Positions 34,793 through 43,920 are shown, numbered from the stretch's first letter. The stretch: DNA of 64,000 nucleotides from an uncultured Paracoccaceae bacterium (GCA_951812305.1 CATOSB010000032.1:1-64000), one strand, 5' to 3'. Program-made: numbers and translations. The notes: generated by a model from the letters alone, not told the origin.

Positions 34793-36393
34793 GTAACTCC
34801 CAAGCACCCTGTCCGATAGGGTTGCGGGGTTTTGTTCCGTCAGAGCCGTGCGATGATCTGAGGTGGTGACAGGGTCAGGATTTCCAGGATGTTGAACCGG
34901 TGTTTTCTGGCCGTCGAGATGACGGACCTGATGTCGGCGAAGACCCGCGCGCCCTCGAGGGTGCGGAAGGTGCCCGAGATTTTCATGCGCAGCTTCATCA
35001 TGCGCAGGTCCTGTTCGGCCTGATTGTTTGTGAATGGGACCGCGAAGTCGGCGATGAATCGCAAAACGTCATCGCGGTAGTCACGCAGGCGGAGGAGCAG
35101 GTTGTGGCCTGGCCGCCTGGCTTTTCGGCCGCGGGTGCCGGGGCTTTTGGCCAGCGGGGGCTGGCGTTCGTGGAAGGCGAGCCCCTTGGCGAGGATCGCC
35201 ATGTATCTGGTGACTATACCCTGGCGAACCAGTTCCGGGAGTTCGGTCTCGCCTTGATCCTGAGCCGCGCATCTGAGCTGATTGGCGCTATGAAGCACTG
35301 CGCTCATCTCCGTCGCCCAAGGCTCTTTTTCGATCTCTTCGATGGCCTTGAGTTCGCGCAAGTGATGCGCCCCGCAGAGGGCGTGGGCGTCCACTCCGCT
35401 CATATGGGCGTAGTAGGGTTTCCAGTGATCATGAATGATCGTCCCGCCGGTCAGGAAGGTTGGAACAGCACCGCGTTTGGCGCTGATGCGGTAATGGGTG
35501 AAGGCGGTATCGCAGATCGTGTGCAGCCAGTGCAGCTTGCCGGCAACACGAAGTCCGGTCTCGTCCAGATGCCGAACGCCGCCTTCGGCAAGCCGGGCGA
35601 GAATGTGTTCAACCACGACACCCATCTTATTTGCCGCGCCGCGCGTCCAGTTGGTCACGCTGGCCGCGCACAAGCTGGTGGCCCCAAACAGGTCGCGCAT
35701 AAGCTGGCAGACCCGATCCTCGGGTATCAGCTGCTGAACATTGCAATAGACCGCCACTGCCCGCATGCGCGTGCCATATTGCACATGCGCGGCCACGCCA
35801 TCGGGAAAGCCAGCCGTCGTCGTGGCTCGACAATGGTCGCAACAATAAACCGCCGCCTGATGCTCGGTGACCTCCAGGCGTGGCGCAGGCAAGTCGAACA
35901 CCTGACGCTTCTCGATCCCTTTCACCATCTCCGCCGTCAGGGCGCTCTGACAGGCGCTGCAATGCGTCGCCTCATGCCGTTCGACAAAGTCGGGTGTTGA
36001 CGTCTGGCGCAGGGTGTCGCCCCGGTGGCCAACTTGGCCGCCACTTTTCTTTCCGGATTTGCCACGCAGGCTGCGCGGGGCTGGCTTCTTCAGGCCATCA
36101 CTTGAAGGGGGCTTGCTGCTATTGCTGCTGTTCTTGGCCAACTGTCGGCGCAGGTCCGTGATCTCTTCCGCCATGCTCGCCAACGCAGCTTCAAGCTCAG
36201 CGATCCGACGCAGAGCCGTGGCGAGAAGTTGTTCAAGGGCGGCAACCTGATCCATCCCACCACTGATTCAGAGAAATCAACCCGGCGCCACAGAATTCAG
36301 ACAAGAAAGAAAAAAAACACGCGCAAAATGGCAAATTCGACTCACCATAAAACTGACAATAACACTCAAACGTGGGGGGTGCTTGGGAGTTAC
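34793..36393 (-). mobile_element. IS66-family element, copy F
   Basis: Complete 1601-bp copy, terminal repeats at 34793-34809 and 36377-36393, exact 8-bp target duplication GATCGATT at 34785-34792 and 36394-36401. It breaks the thymidylate-synthase-like gene after codon 89. Confidence 0.97.
34840..36255 (-). CDS. IS66-family transposase (copy F)
   Basis: Intact 471-aa transposase with the same sequence as copies A and D; it opposes the direction of the gene it interrupts. Confidence 0.94.
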   Translation of the reverse strand: MDQVAALEQLLATALRRIAELEAALASMAEEITDLRRQLAKNSSNSSKPPSSDGLKKPAPRSLRGKSGKKSGGQVGHRGDTLRQTSTPDFVERHEATHCSACQSALTAEMVKGIEKRQVFDLPAPRLEVTEHQAAVYCCDHCRATTTAGFPDGVAAHVQYGTRMRAVAVYCNVQQLIPEDRVCQLMRDLFGATSLCAASVTNWTRGAANKMGVVVEHILARLAEGGVRHLDETGLRVAGKLHWLHTICDTAFTHYRISAKRGAVPTFLTGGTIIHDHWKPYYAHMSGVDAHALCGAHHLRELKAIEEIEKEPWATEMSAVLHSANQLRCAAQDQGETELPELVRQGIVTRYMAILAKGLAFHERQPPLAKSPGTRGRKARRPGHNLLLRLRDYRDDVLRFIADFAVPFTNNQAEQDLRMMKLRMKISGTFRTLEGARVFADIRSVISTARKHRFNILEILTLSPPQIIARL

Positions 36394-36878
36394 GATCGAT
36401 TTCACAAAAATATCCTGCCGACAGTTCGTAGAAATGAGCGGTGGTCAGGCTATTATTTTGAACGCATGACAGACTGGCCTGATGCTCCTTCTGGCAATCC
36501 ATTGTGGGACATCGTGACCCGAATGCGTGACCCTTCTGTCCGCGCGCGCAATAAATTCGAGTTAGCCCTATTTGACCCAGCACGCGACGTAGATAGGTCA
36601 CCGTATGGTGGCCAGTGCCTGAGTTTCTTGAGCTTTAAATTGCTTGCGGGTTCGCCCGAAACTCTCACGCTGACAGCCTTCTATCGGAACCACTACTATG
36701 TTGAAAAACTGCTAGGCAATCTAATTGGTCTTGGACAACTCATGTCCTTTGTTGCAGAGGAGGCGGGGCTATCTTTGGGGTCCCTGACAGTCCTATCCTC
36801 GCATGCCACGATTGATCTGCCAAAATCATGTGCTGGTGGAAAAACTACGCGCCACGACCTTCAAATTCTTCTTGCTGA

Positions 36879-38495
36879 GTAACTCCCAAGCCCCCTGCTG
36901 ACTTGTCTGGTTTTGTAGTGTTTGGTGTGAGTCTAATTTACCATAGGGTGAATGAAACTTCCGTTCTGCTCAGGGTTCCATTGCGCTCGGGTTGATTTTC
37001 TGAATCACTGCTGGAATGGATAAGGTTGCCTCCCTTGAACAAAGCCCCGCTATGGCTCTGCGCCGGATCTCGGAGTTGGAAGAATTTGTAGCATTCCAGG
37101 CGCAAGAGATTGATGAACTGCGCAGGCAGCTTGGCAAAAACAGCCGTAACAGCAGCAAGCCTCCCTCGAGTGATGGGCTGAAGAAGCCGGCACCACGCAG
37201 CCTGCGTGGAAAGTCCGGCAGGAAAAGCGGCGGCCAGACTGGCCACCGGGGCGACACCCTGCGCCAGACGCCAACGCCAGACTTTGTGCAACGCCATGAA
37301 GCAGCGCAGTGTCCTACCTGTCAGCAGCGCCTGACGCCAGAGATGATCGAGGGGGTGAAGACCCGTCAGGTGTTCGACGTGCCCCCGCCGCAGTTGGAAG
37401 TCACCGAGCATCAGGCAATGATTTACGGCTGCGCGCATTGCCGAGCCACGACAACGGCCGCGTTTCCCGAGGGCGTGAGCGCGCATGTGCAATATGGTCC
37501 GCGCATACGGGCCGCGGCGGTCTACTGCAATGTCCAGCAGCTGATCCCCGAAGATCGGGTCTGCCAACTCCTGCGGGATCTGTTCGGAGCCACCAGCCTG
37601 TGCGCGGCCAGCGTGACCAACCGGGTCAGTGGCACAGCGCAGCGTCTGAGTGGCGTGGTCGAGCACATTCGTGATACCCTCACGGGAGGCGGTGTTCGGC
37701 ATCTGGACGAGACCGGGCTGCGTGTCGCCGGCAAGCTGCACTGGTTGCATACGATCTGTGATGGCGCATTCACCCACTACCGGATCGATCCCGGGCGCGG
37801 TGCTGTTCCAACCTTCCTGAACGGTGGGACGATCGTCCATGATCACTGGAAATCGTATTACGCCCATATGGAGGGGGTGGACGCACACGCCCTCTGTGGG
37901 GCACATCACCTGCGCGAACCGAGGGCCGTCGCCGAGATCGAAAAAGAGCCATGGGCGACAGAGTTGAGCGCGCTGCTCACCAACGCCAATCAGCTGAAGT
38001 GTGCCGCGCAGGGGAGAGGCGACACCGAACTCCCGGCATCCGTTCATGAGGATATACTCGCCGAGTACATGGCAATCCTTGCCAAGGGCACAGACTTCCA
38101 TGAAGGGCTGCCACCATTGGTGCCAAAAACCGGTTCTCGAGGGAGAAAGCCGCGAAGGCCGGGGCATAATCTCCTCATTCGCTTGCGAGACTTCCGCGAC
38201 GACGTCTTGCGGTTCCTTACGGATTTTGACGTCCCCTTCACCAACAATCAGGCCGAACAGGACCTGCGCATGATGAAAGTGCGCATGAAGATCCCGGGGA
38301 GTTTCCGCACGATCGAGGGAGCCCGGGTCTTCGCCGACATCCGGTCCGTGATCTCCACAGCCAGAAAGCATGGGCTGAATATCCTTGAGATCATCACGGT
38401 CCCACCAGCTCAGATCATCGCGCGCCTATAACCGGACAGCACCCACCAAAGCCCCGCTCATCTTGCTCATCTTGCAGGGGGTGCTTGGGAGTTAC
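36879..38495 (+). mobile_element. Related IS66-family element, copy G (1617 bp)
   Basis: Terminal repeats GTAACTCCCAAGC (36879) and its complement ending 38495 are shared with the main element, but internal DNA is clearly diverged. The flanking octamers CTTGCTGA (36871-36878) and CTTGATGA (38496-38503) differ at one base, a probable aged target duplication. Removal restores the frame of the thymidylate-synthase-like gene. Confidence 0.92.
37016..38431 (+). CDS. IS66-family transposase (element G)
   Basis: 471 aa, colinear with the transposase of copies A-F but with many substitutions throughout (for example VAFQAQEIDEL instead of ASMAEEITDL near residue 30). The KPPSSDG linker, HLDETGLR and NNQAEQDLRMMK motifs are kept, so it looks functional. 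It is a sister species, not a recent copy. Confidence 0.93.
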   Translation: MDKVASLEQSPAMALRRISELEEFVAFQAQEIDELRRQLGKNSRNSSKPPSSDGLKKPAPRSLRGKSGRKSGGQTGHRGDTLRQTPTPDFVQRHEAAQCPTCQQRLTPEMIEGVKTRQVFDVPPPQLEVTEHQAMIYGCAHCRATTTAAFPEGVSAHVQYGPRIRAAAVYCNVQQLIPEDRVCQLLRDLFGATSLCAASVTNRVSGTAQRLSGVVEHIRDTLTGGGVRHLDETGLRVAGKLHWLHTICDGAFTHYRIDPGRGAVPTFLNGGTIVHDHWKSYYAHMEGVDAHALCGAHHLREPRAVAEIEKEPWATELSALLTNANQLKCAAQGRGDTELPASVHEDILAEYMAILAKGTDFHEGLPPLVPKTGSRGRKPRRPGHNLLIRLRDFRDDVLRFLTDFDVPFTNNQAEQDLRMMKVRMKIPGSFRTIEGARVFADIRSVISTARKHGLNILEIITVPPAQIIARL

Positions 38496-38875
38496 CTTGA
38501 TGATATCGATGATAACGAAGTCTTGGAAGCTTGGGCAAATTCTGCGAACGGCAAGGTCGCGGTTTCTGGCGGGCGTGGTGTCTCCGCAAGACTGTAAATC
38601 CGCTGGATACCGGAAATGAATTCTGATTGGCCGCCATAGCTCGGGTGGCGCACTGTCTCTACAGGAAATTCCAATCCTTCGAGCGCAGCCCCAGCATCGC
38701 ACCCGATTGCGACCAACTGTTTTGGATTGATCATATCCAGCAACGCCAACATAAACGGCCAGGTCTCAACACGTTCAAATTTCTTATGGCAGCGATTTGT
38801 CATCGGCTCATCTGGCGCATGTGGGTGCAGTGGAAAAACATTCCAAAGAACGACAGGTCGCCCGATGTCTGACAC
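38492..38875 (-). pseudogene. Uracil-DNA-glycosylase-like protein, N-terminus lost
   Basis: The frame shows the C-terminal half of the uracil-DNA glycosylase superfamily: VVLWNVFPLHPHAPDEPMTN, ER then a leucine-rich helix, VAIGCDAGAALEGL and the VRHPSYGGQSEF motif carrying the conserved His. The N-terminal GxAPG-type motif is missing upstream of 38875. It runs toward the thymidylate-synthase-like gene, overlapping its 3-prime end on the other strand, and reads into element G at its C-terminus. Confidence 0.7.
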
Positions 38876-39002
38876 CCGGTCTCGTCACCCCGAACGCGCG
38901 GCTGACTTACGAATGACAGATTGGGACATCATAGATGCGGGACACTTCGGATCCCGGCCCGAAGCGGGGCCGAACGCCTGTGGCGGGCCTGCCGGGGCGT
39001 CC
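38876..39002. other. Junction between IS-rich island and transfer region
   Basis: 127 bp with no gene. GC content rises sharply here, and no IS end is visible on the right side, so this is the border between the mosaic island and the ordered conjugation DNA. Confidence 0.45.
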
Positions 39003-39407
39003 TCACGGGCTGGGCAGGGTTGCGCCGATCAGCGCTGCCAGCCACGGCAGAACCAGGACCAGGAGGATCGTACCACCAATAATCCTGATCCATTTCAGTT
39101 CCGTTCTTACCTCCACCCCGAGAGTTTCGATCTCCTGTCGAACAAGCATAATATCCGCTTTCGTCTCGGTTCTGAGGCGATCCACGTCGGCCTTGATCTC
39201 GGTTCTGAGAGTTTCGACATCCTGTCGAACAAGCGCCACATCCGCCTTCGTCTCGGTCCCGAGATGATCCACGTCGGCCTTGCTGGCGACACCGCCGGTC
39301 ACACCGGCATGGATGGAGAGCGTGATGGCTTCGGCCTGCGTCTGTTCAAAGCCCGCATCGCGCAGGCGCTGGATCTCGGCAATCGTGTTAAAGGCGGTCT
39401 CGGCCAT
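39003..39407 (-). CDS. Coiled-coil membrane protein (DUF1640-like)
   Basis: This 134-aa protein has a short N-terminal helix-rich part (FNTIAEIQRLRDAGFEQTQA) and a long coiled coil built from near repeats of the type TETKADVALVRQDVETLRTE (residues about 50-105), then one C-terminal transmembrane helix (about 111-130). This matches small DUF1640/CCDC90-like proteins: membrane-anchored coiled coils of unknown role. A similar protein lies at 51337-51849, so two members bracket the pilus genes. Confidence 0.65.
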   Translation of the reverse strand: MAETAFNTIAEIQRLRDAGFEQTQAEAITLSIHAGVTGGVASKADVDHLGTETKADVALVRQDVETLRTEIKADVDRLRTETKADIMLVRQEIETLGVEVRTELKWIRIIGGTILLVLVLPWLAALIGATLPSP

Positions 39408-39482
39408 GGGGGGTTCCGGCTTCAGGGTCTCCGGGGCAGACTAGGGGGTCTTTGCCCTGATTTCCAGCCCGCACAACGATGG

Positions 39483-40205
39483 TTGCGCGGATCCATAGCG
39501 GTCGTGACGGCCGCCGTCCTTGCAACCGCCTCTTTTGCGCGTGAGCCACAGGCCTGGCTCGACGCAGTGGAAACCTGCCTGGTTGAGGCCAGCGGACACG
39601 CCATTGCGATTCCGGGTGATCCGCCCGTTGTCTTCGTCTTCCATGGGGCCCTTTCGACGCTCTGGATGCTGGATACGGGCGATCTGACGGAGGCCGACGA
39701 CGCCCGCGTGATCGCTACCGGCACCGTGCTGCGCGACGATGGATCCGGCGCGAAGGGCGATCGGGACACAGACTCCGGGGAGACGGCCGGTGCGCCGGGA
39801 TTTCGTGTTCTCTGGCGGGACGGGTCCGTGACCGGGATTGCCCGGCCCGCGGTCGAACGCGCTTCAATGCATGCCGAAACCTCAGTTATTGCCGGACGTG
39901 TTGTGACCATCGCGCCCGGACGCCATCCGCTGGCACGGGCCTATGACCGGCTCATATCGGAACCGCTCGCGCGGCCCGTGGCCGGGCTTGCTGCGGGCAG
40001 CCGCTTCGGGACCGACGGTCTGGTGCGCCCGCCGGACCTGCCTCACCAACCCCACGGTGCGATCTTCTGGCAGAGCCACGGGGAGCGGATCACGCTGGAG
40101 ATGAAGGACGGCACCCTTGTCGGCGTGACGCTTGAGGCGCTGGTTCAGGCGCTCCATGGGTCGGCCCCGACAATCGGCGAGCAGACGCGGGGGAGCGGCC
40201 AATGA
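39483..40205 (+). CDS. Exported protein at head of the pilus cluster
   Basis: About 240 residues with an N-terminal hydrophobic signal (GSIAVVTAAVLATASFA) and a mature region with no motif I know. No in-frame ATG is available near the start; a TTG at 39483 is the best guess, or the gene is truncated at its 5-prime end. Its stop overlaps the next start by 4 bp, so it belongs to the pil operon. By position it could stand where PilO/PilN functions lie in IncI plasmids, but I see no similarity to support that. Confidence 0.5.
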   Translation: MRGSIAVVTAAVLATASFAREPQAWLDAVETCLVEASGHAIAIPGDPPVVFVFHGALSTLWMLDTGDLTEADDARVIATGTVLRDDGSGAKGDRDTDSGETAGAPGFRVLWRDGSVTGIARPAVERASMHAETSVIAGRVVTIAPGRHPLARAYDRLISEPLARPVAGLAAGSRFGTDGLVRPPDLPHQPHGAIFWQSHGERITLEMKDGTLVGVTLEALVQALHGSAPTIGEQTRGSGQ

Positions 40206-41071
40206 CAGATGTGCGCCGGACCCACGCGCGGGGGAGCATCCCGGGCCTCGTGCTGTCCGGATTTCTCGGGATCGCTCTCCTGTCGGCCTTTGCGCCGACG
40301 CTCACAGCCCAGACCCGCCCGATCGGGGTCTCCCCGGACGCAGGCACGGACCCGGCCTCCCGCCTGGGCGATTGCCCGGTGGAGGCGCTGCGGCGCGCCT
40401 GGGACGGTCTGGACACGCTGGAAGCGGTGGCGGTCGAGGAAGAGGTGCTGCGGCTCTGCACGGAACGCGCCGCGCGCATCGCCGCCTTCCTGGAGGCGCA
40501 GGAAGCGATCAATATGGCCATGAGCGGACTTCTGCCCCCGCCGCCCGATGGCGGACCCGGTCCCGACATGAGCTTCGATGCAGAACCGGTTGACCCCGTC
40601 CTGCGCCCGGCGCCGGACTCCGACCCTGCCGCACCAACCGATATCCGGACGGACCGGGAACCGGGCGCACCCGACCGCGAGACGATTGACAGCCCGACCC
40701 CGACACAGACCGTCTGGCAGGTTCTTTATACCGTCCGCGCGGGCGAGGGGGCCTGGACAGCATCGATCACCGGCACCCGCGAGGTGCCTGTGCCGCTTTT
40801 CCCCACCGCGCCGCCCGAGGGTGTTCCGGACACGGCCTCCGGGATGCCCGCACCCGTCTTCGACTGGATCACAAAGACCGACGGTCCGCTGCTGCGCAAA
40901 GCGGGCGATACGCTGCCGGACGGGCGGCGCATCGCCCGGATCGATGCTGCGGGGGTGGCTGTGGGCGACCCCGGTCCCCTTGAGACGCTGCCCTGGGCCG
41001 GGAACACAGCCGACAGCAACAGGCCGGGCGCGGCCCATTGGGTGGTCTCGCCCGTAGGGGAGGACGATTGA
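40202..41071 (+). CDS. PilP-like exported pilus assembly protein
   Basis: A 289-aa protein with a Sec signal (SIPGLVLSGFLGIALLSAFA), a predicted helical middle (residues 55-105, with Cys pair CPVEA and LCTERA), a Pro/Asp-rich linker (110-165) and a C-terminal beta domain (QTVWQVLYTVRAG to WVVSPVGEDD). This layout and its place directly before the secretion ATPase fit the PilP of thin-pilus clusters. Assignment rests on architecture and position. It overlaps both neighbours. Confidence 0.55.
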   Translation: MTDVRRTHARGSIPGLVLSGFLGIALLSAFAPTLTAQTRPIGVSPDAGTDPASRLGDCPVEALRRAWDGLDTLEAVAVEEEVLRLCTERAARIAAFLEAQEAINMAMSGLLPPPPDGGPGPDMSFDAEPVDPVLRPAPDSDPAAPTDIRTDREPGAPDRETIDSPTPTQTVWQVLYTVRAGEGAWTASITGTREVPVPLFPTAPPEGVPDTASGMPAPVFDWITKTDGPLLRKAGDTLPDGRRIARIDAAGVAVGDPGPLETLPWAGNTADSNRPGAAHWVVSPVGEDD

Positions 41072-42702
41072 TGCGCGCGCTCGGGGAGATCACGACAGAA
41101 TGGCGCAGTGGCCTTTCCGCCCGGATCGGCGCTCTGACGGGATCCGGGCCAAAGCCCCGCCCGCCGGTGGCGGCGAACGGCATACTGGAGGTGGGCAGCG
41201 CCCGCTTCCGCGCGGCCTGCGCCATCTCCCGGGACGGAACCTACTGGTTCGTGCCGGACCGCAACACCGTGGTGATCGCCGAAGAGGTGCAGGCGCTTGG
41301 GGAGCGCTATGACATGCCCCCCGTCAAATCCCGCCGCGTGGCCACACTTTCGGAGGTCGCCCATCTCAACGGCCGCGGCGCATCGGGGGAAGGGGGTGTG
41401 CCAACCATGCCCGGTGCCCGGCGCATGGCGGAGACCATCGCCCGGGCAGCAGCGCTGCGCGCCAGCGACCTCAAGCTTGTCATTCGCACCGACCACGCGG
41501 TCCTGCGCCTGCGCCTCGGGGCCGAGGAATACACCGACGGACCCTCCTGGCCGCCCGATGAGGCCGCCGAGGCCATCGCCTGGCTCTATGACCGGCGCGA
41601 CTATGGCGACAAGACAGCCTCACAGCAGGCCGGTCAGCACCAGGCCTTCTCCATCGGGCAGGAACGCCGCATCCCCCTGCCGCCGGAGCTCGCCGCGCTG
41701 CGGGCGCAGAAAGCGCCGCACGGCGACGGGAAGGACTTCATGGTGCTCAGACTGATCTACACGGCTGACGACACGACAGCCGGAAAGATCGAGGATCTCG
41801 GGCTGGAAGCCGATGTGCTTGATGCGCTGGCCGTCGAGCGCGCCTCGGGCAGCGGGCTGGTGATCATCGGCGGCTCCACAGGCGATGGCAAGTCCACCAC
41901 GCTTGTGCGCCAGCTCGAGCGACTCTATCAGGAGCGGGAGGGCCGGGTGTCCATCATGACGGTGGAAGACCCCATCGAATATCCCATCACCGGGGACGGG
42001 ATCATCCAGATGCCGGTGGCGGGCAGCGCGGAAGGGGCGGCGCGCGGCGCAGCCTTCACCCGGGCGCTGAAAACCTTCGTGCGCTCCAACCCCGACATCG
42101 GCATGATCTCGGAAATCCGCACCGCCGACGATTGCCGCGAGATCATGCAGTTTGTGATCTCCGGTCACAAGGTCTTCACCACCATCCATTCCGACAGCGC
42201 CGCCGGCGTCCTCTTCCGGCTGATCTCGCTCGGGGTCGATCCGAAGGAACTGGCCCAGCCCGGCGTGGTCAGCCTGGTGATGCGCCAGACCCTGGTGCCC
42301 ATCCTCTGCCCGGACTGCGCCCGGGCGCCCACAAAAGACGAGGCCGCGGTGATCGCCGATTGGACAGGCGACCCGGAGGGCCGACCCCGGATCCGCAACC
42401 GGGACGGCTGTCCGACCTGTCTTGAAGGGCGCGAGGATGCCACCGCGCGTCTGGCCTGGGCCGGGCTGTCCCGCAAGCGCGCCACGGCGGAATTCATCCA
42501 GGTCGACGACAGATTCCGCAAATTCCTTGAGGCCCGCGACGCCCATGGCGCCCGCGCCTACTGGCTCACGCCGCGCGACAAGGGCGGGCTCGGCGGCATT
42601 GATGTCGAAACCCGCCTCAAGCGCCTCGTGGCCACGGGCGAGGCCGATTACACCGATGTGACCCACCGCAGGCAGCCCGCGCCCGCAGAGGATGTCTCCT
42701 GA
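41071..42702 (+). CDS. Type IV pilus / type II secretion ATPase (PilQ of IncI type, GspE/PilT family)
   Basis: 543 aa from the ATG at 41071, which overlaps the previous stop (TGATG). Walker A is GGSTGDGKSTT near residue 272, the Asp box follows in MTVEDPIEYP, Walker B lies around DIGMISEIRTADDC, and the His box is FTTIHSDSA. A CPDC...CPTC zinc motif in the C-terminal domain is typical of the assembly ATPases. It would power extension or retraction of the conjugation-associated thin pilus from the cytoplasmic face. Confidence 0.9.
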   Translation: MRALGEITTEWRSGLSARIGALTGSGPKPRPPVAANGILEVGSARFRAACAISRDGTYWFVPDRNTVVIAEEVQALGERYDMPPVKSRRVATLSEVAHLNGRGASGEGGVPTMPGARRMAETIARAAALRASDLKLVIRTDHAVLRLRLGAEEYTDGPSWPPDEAAEAIAWLYDRRDYGDKTASQQAGQHQAFSIGQERRIPLPPELAALRAQKAPHGDGKDFMVLRLIYTADDTTAGKIEDLGLEADVLDALAVERASGSGLVIIGGSTGDGKSTTLVRQLERLYQEREGRVSIMTVEDPIEYPITGDGIIQMPVAGSAEGAARGAAFTRALKTFVRSNPDIGMISEIRTADDCREIMQFVISGHKVFTTIHSDSAAGVLFRLISLGVDPKELAQPGVVSLVMRQTLVPILCPDCARAPTKDEAAVIADWTGDPEGRPRIRNRDGCPTCLEGREDATARLAWAGLSRKRATAEFIQVDDRFRKFLEARDAHGARAYWLTPRDKGGLGGIDVETRLKRLVATGEADYTDVTHRRQPAPAEDVS

Positions 42703-43799
42703 TGACGGACCTGTCCATCCATGCCACCCGCCGACCGGCCACCGGGCTGACCCGGGCCTGGCGGCAACTCATGTTCAACGCCCGCACGCGGGCGGAGGTC
42801 TGGCAACTCATCGCCGATGTGCTGGAGGGCAGCGGCGAGGATCTCGGGCGCATGATGGAGGCGGTGGCCGAGGGCTACGCGCTCCAGGGACGCGGGACCA
42901 TAGCCGCCGTGCTGATGGAAATCCGCGCCGGACTGGCCGAGGGGCGCATGGCCGGGCGTCTCGCTCCCTATTGCGGCACCGGGGAGCGCATTCTCTTCGA
43001 TGGGCTGGGACGGCAGGCCCCCGGTGCGATATTCGGGGCCGCCGCACGGCTGCTGAGATGCCAGCTTGCCATGCGCCGCGCCATCGGCAACGCCATTGCA
43101 CTCCCCATTGTGCTGCTCTTCGGCTTTCTGGGCCTTCTTCTCTTCTACGGCCTCTCGCTTCTGCCCGCGCTCGCGGACGTGATCGTCTTCGACGACCTGC
43201 CGCCCTTCCAGGGCTGGATCGTGCGGGTCGCGCAGGGATTTGCCGCCAACCCTGCCGCGCTGGCCCTCTGGCTCGGCGGCGCCCTTGCCGGTCTCATCCT
43301 CCTGATGCGCTGCTGGACCGGATTTGGACGCACATGGGCGGACCGTATACCGCCGTTCTCGATCATGCGGCTCTCCGCCGGTGCGGGGTTTCTCTTTGCC
43401 GTGGTGGAATACGGACGTTCGGGCCAGGCAGTGACCACCGAACTTCTCGAGCGCATGGCCCGCGCAGCACCGCCTTATGCCCGGTCGCGCATCCGGGCGC
43501 TGGCGCGCAATTACATCCCGGCGCGCGGCAATCTCGGCGCGGCCGGGCTTCTGGCCGGGCAGGGCTTTCCGTCGCTGGAACTGTCCGCCGTGCTCAGAAC
43601 ACTCTGGAACAAACCCGGAGGCATCGGGTGCATCGGCGAGGTGCTCGAACGCTGGCTGGCCCGCATCGAGGAGACCATGCGCGCGCGCATGGCCGTCCTG
43701 AACGGCGTTTTGCTGACGCTGATCGCCGCCGCGCTCGTGGCACTCATGTCCATCGCCCTGCCCATCGTCGAGCAGATCAACCAGGGGGCCGGCCTGTGA
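42702..43799 (+). CDS. pilR: Inner-membrane pilus assembly protein, GspF/PilR family
   Basis: This 365-aa protein has two cytoplasmic T2SSF-like helical domains and hydrophobic segments at about residues 127-157, 185-207 and 335-356, the usual arrangement of PilR/GspF platform proteins. It overlaps the ATPase gene by one base (TGATG). Its direct placement between the ATPase and the pilin gene matches the pilQ-pilR-pilS order of IncI thin-pilus operons. Confidence 0.85.
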   Translation: MTDLSIHATRRPATGLTRAWRQLMFNARTRAEVWQLIADVLEGSGEDLGRMMEAVAEGYALQGRGTIAAVLMEIRAGLAEGRMAGRLAPYCGTGERILFDGLGRQAPGAIFGAAARLLRCQLAMRRAIGNAIALPIVLLFGFLGLLLFYGLSLLPALADVIVFDDLPPFQGWIVRVAQGFAANPAALALWLGGALAGLILLMRCWTGFGRTWADRIPPFSIMRLSAGAGFLFAVVEYGRSGQAVTTELLERMARAAPPYARSRIRALARNYIPARGNLGAAGLLAGQGFPSLELSAVLRTLWNKPGGIGCIGEVLERWLARIEETMRARMAVLNGVLLTLIAAALVALMSIALPIVEQINQGAGL

Positions 43800-43920
43800 G
43801 AGATACCTCCATGATACCGGGCCTCTCGCATTGCAGGGCGACCTGTCCGGACCTTCCCGACCCGAGGGGGCGTTGATGCTTCCGAAGTCGTTCCCCCCGA
43901 TCCAGAAAGGACTTACTCCC

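Larger units (their letters stand above)
34524..38597 (+). pseudogene. Thymidylate-synthase-like gene, interrupted twice by IS66 elements
   Basis: Joining 34524-34792, 36402-36878 and 38504-38597 gives 840 bp, an unbroken 279-codon frame with a stop. The product looks like a diverged thymidylate synthase: catalytic Cys162 in YGGQCLSFLSF (usual PCH replaced by QCL), Arg185 in AFYRNHYY (usual QRS), Asn196 in LLGNLIGL, and His224 in SSHATID in place of the HIY motif. Such enzymes transfer a one-carbon group to dUMP; dCMP/CMP hydroxymethylases share the fold, so the substrate is open. ATG 34524 has AAGGA 8 bases upstream and overlaps the protease gene, showing operon membership. Confidence 0.75.
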
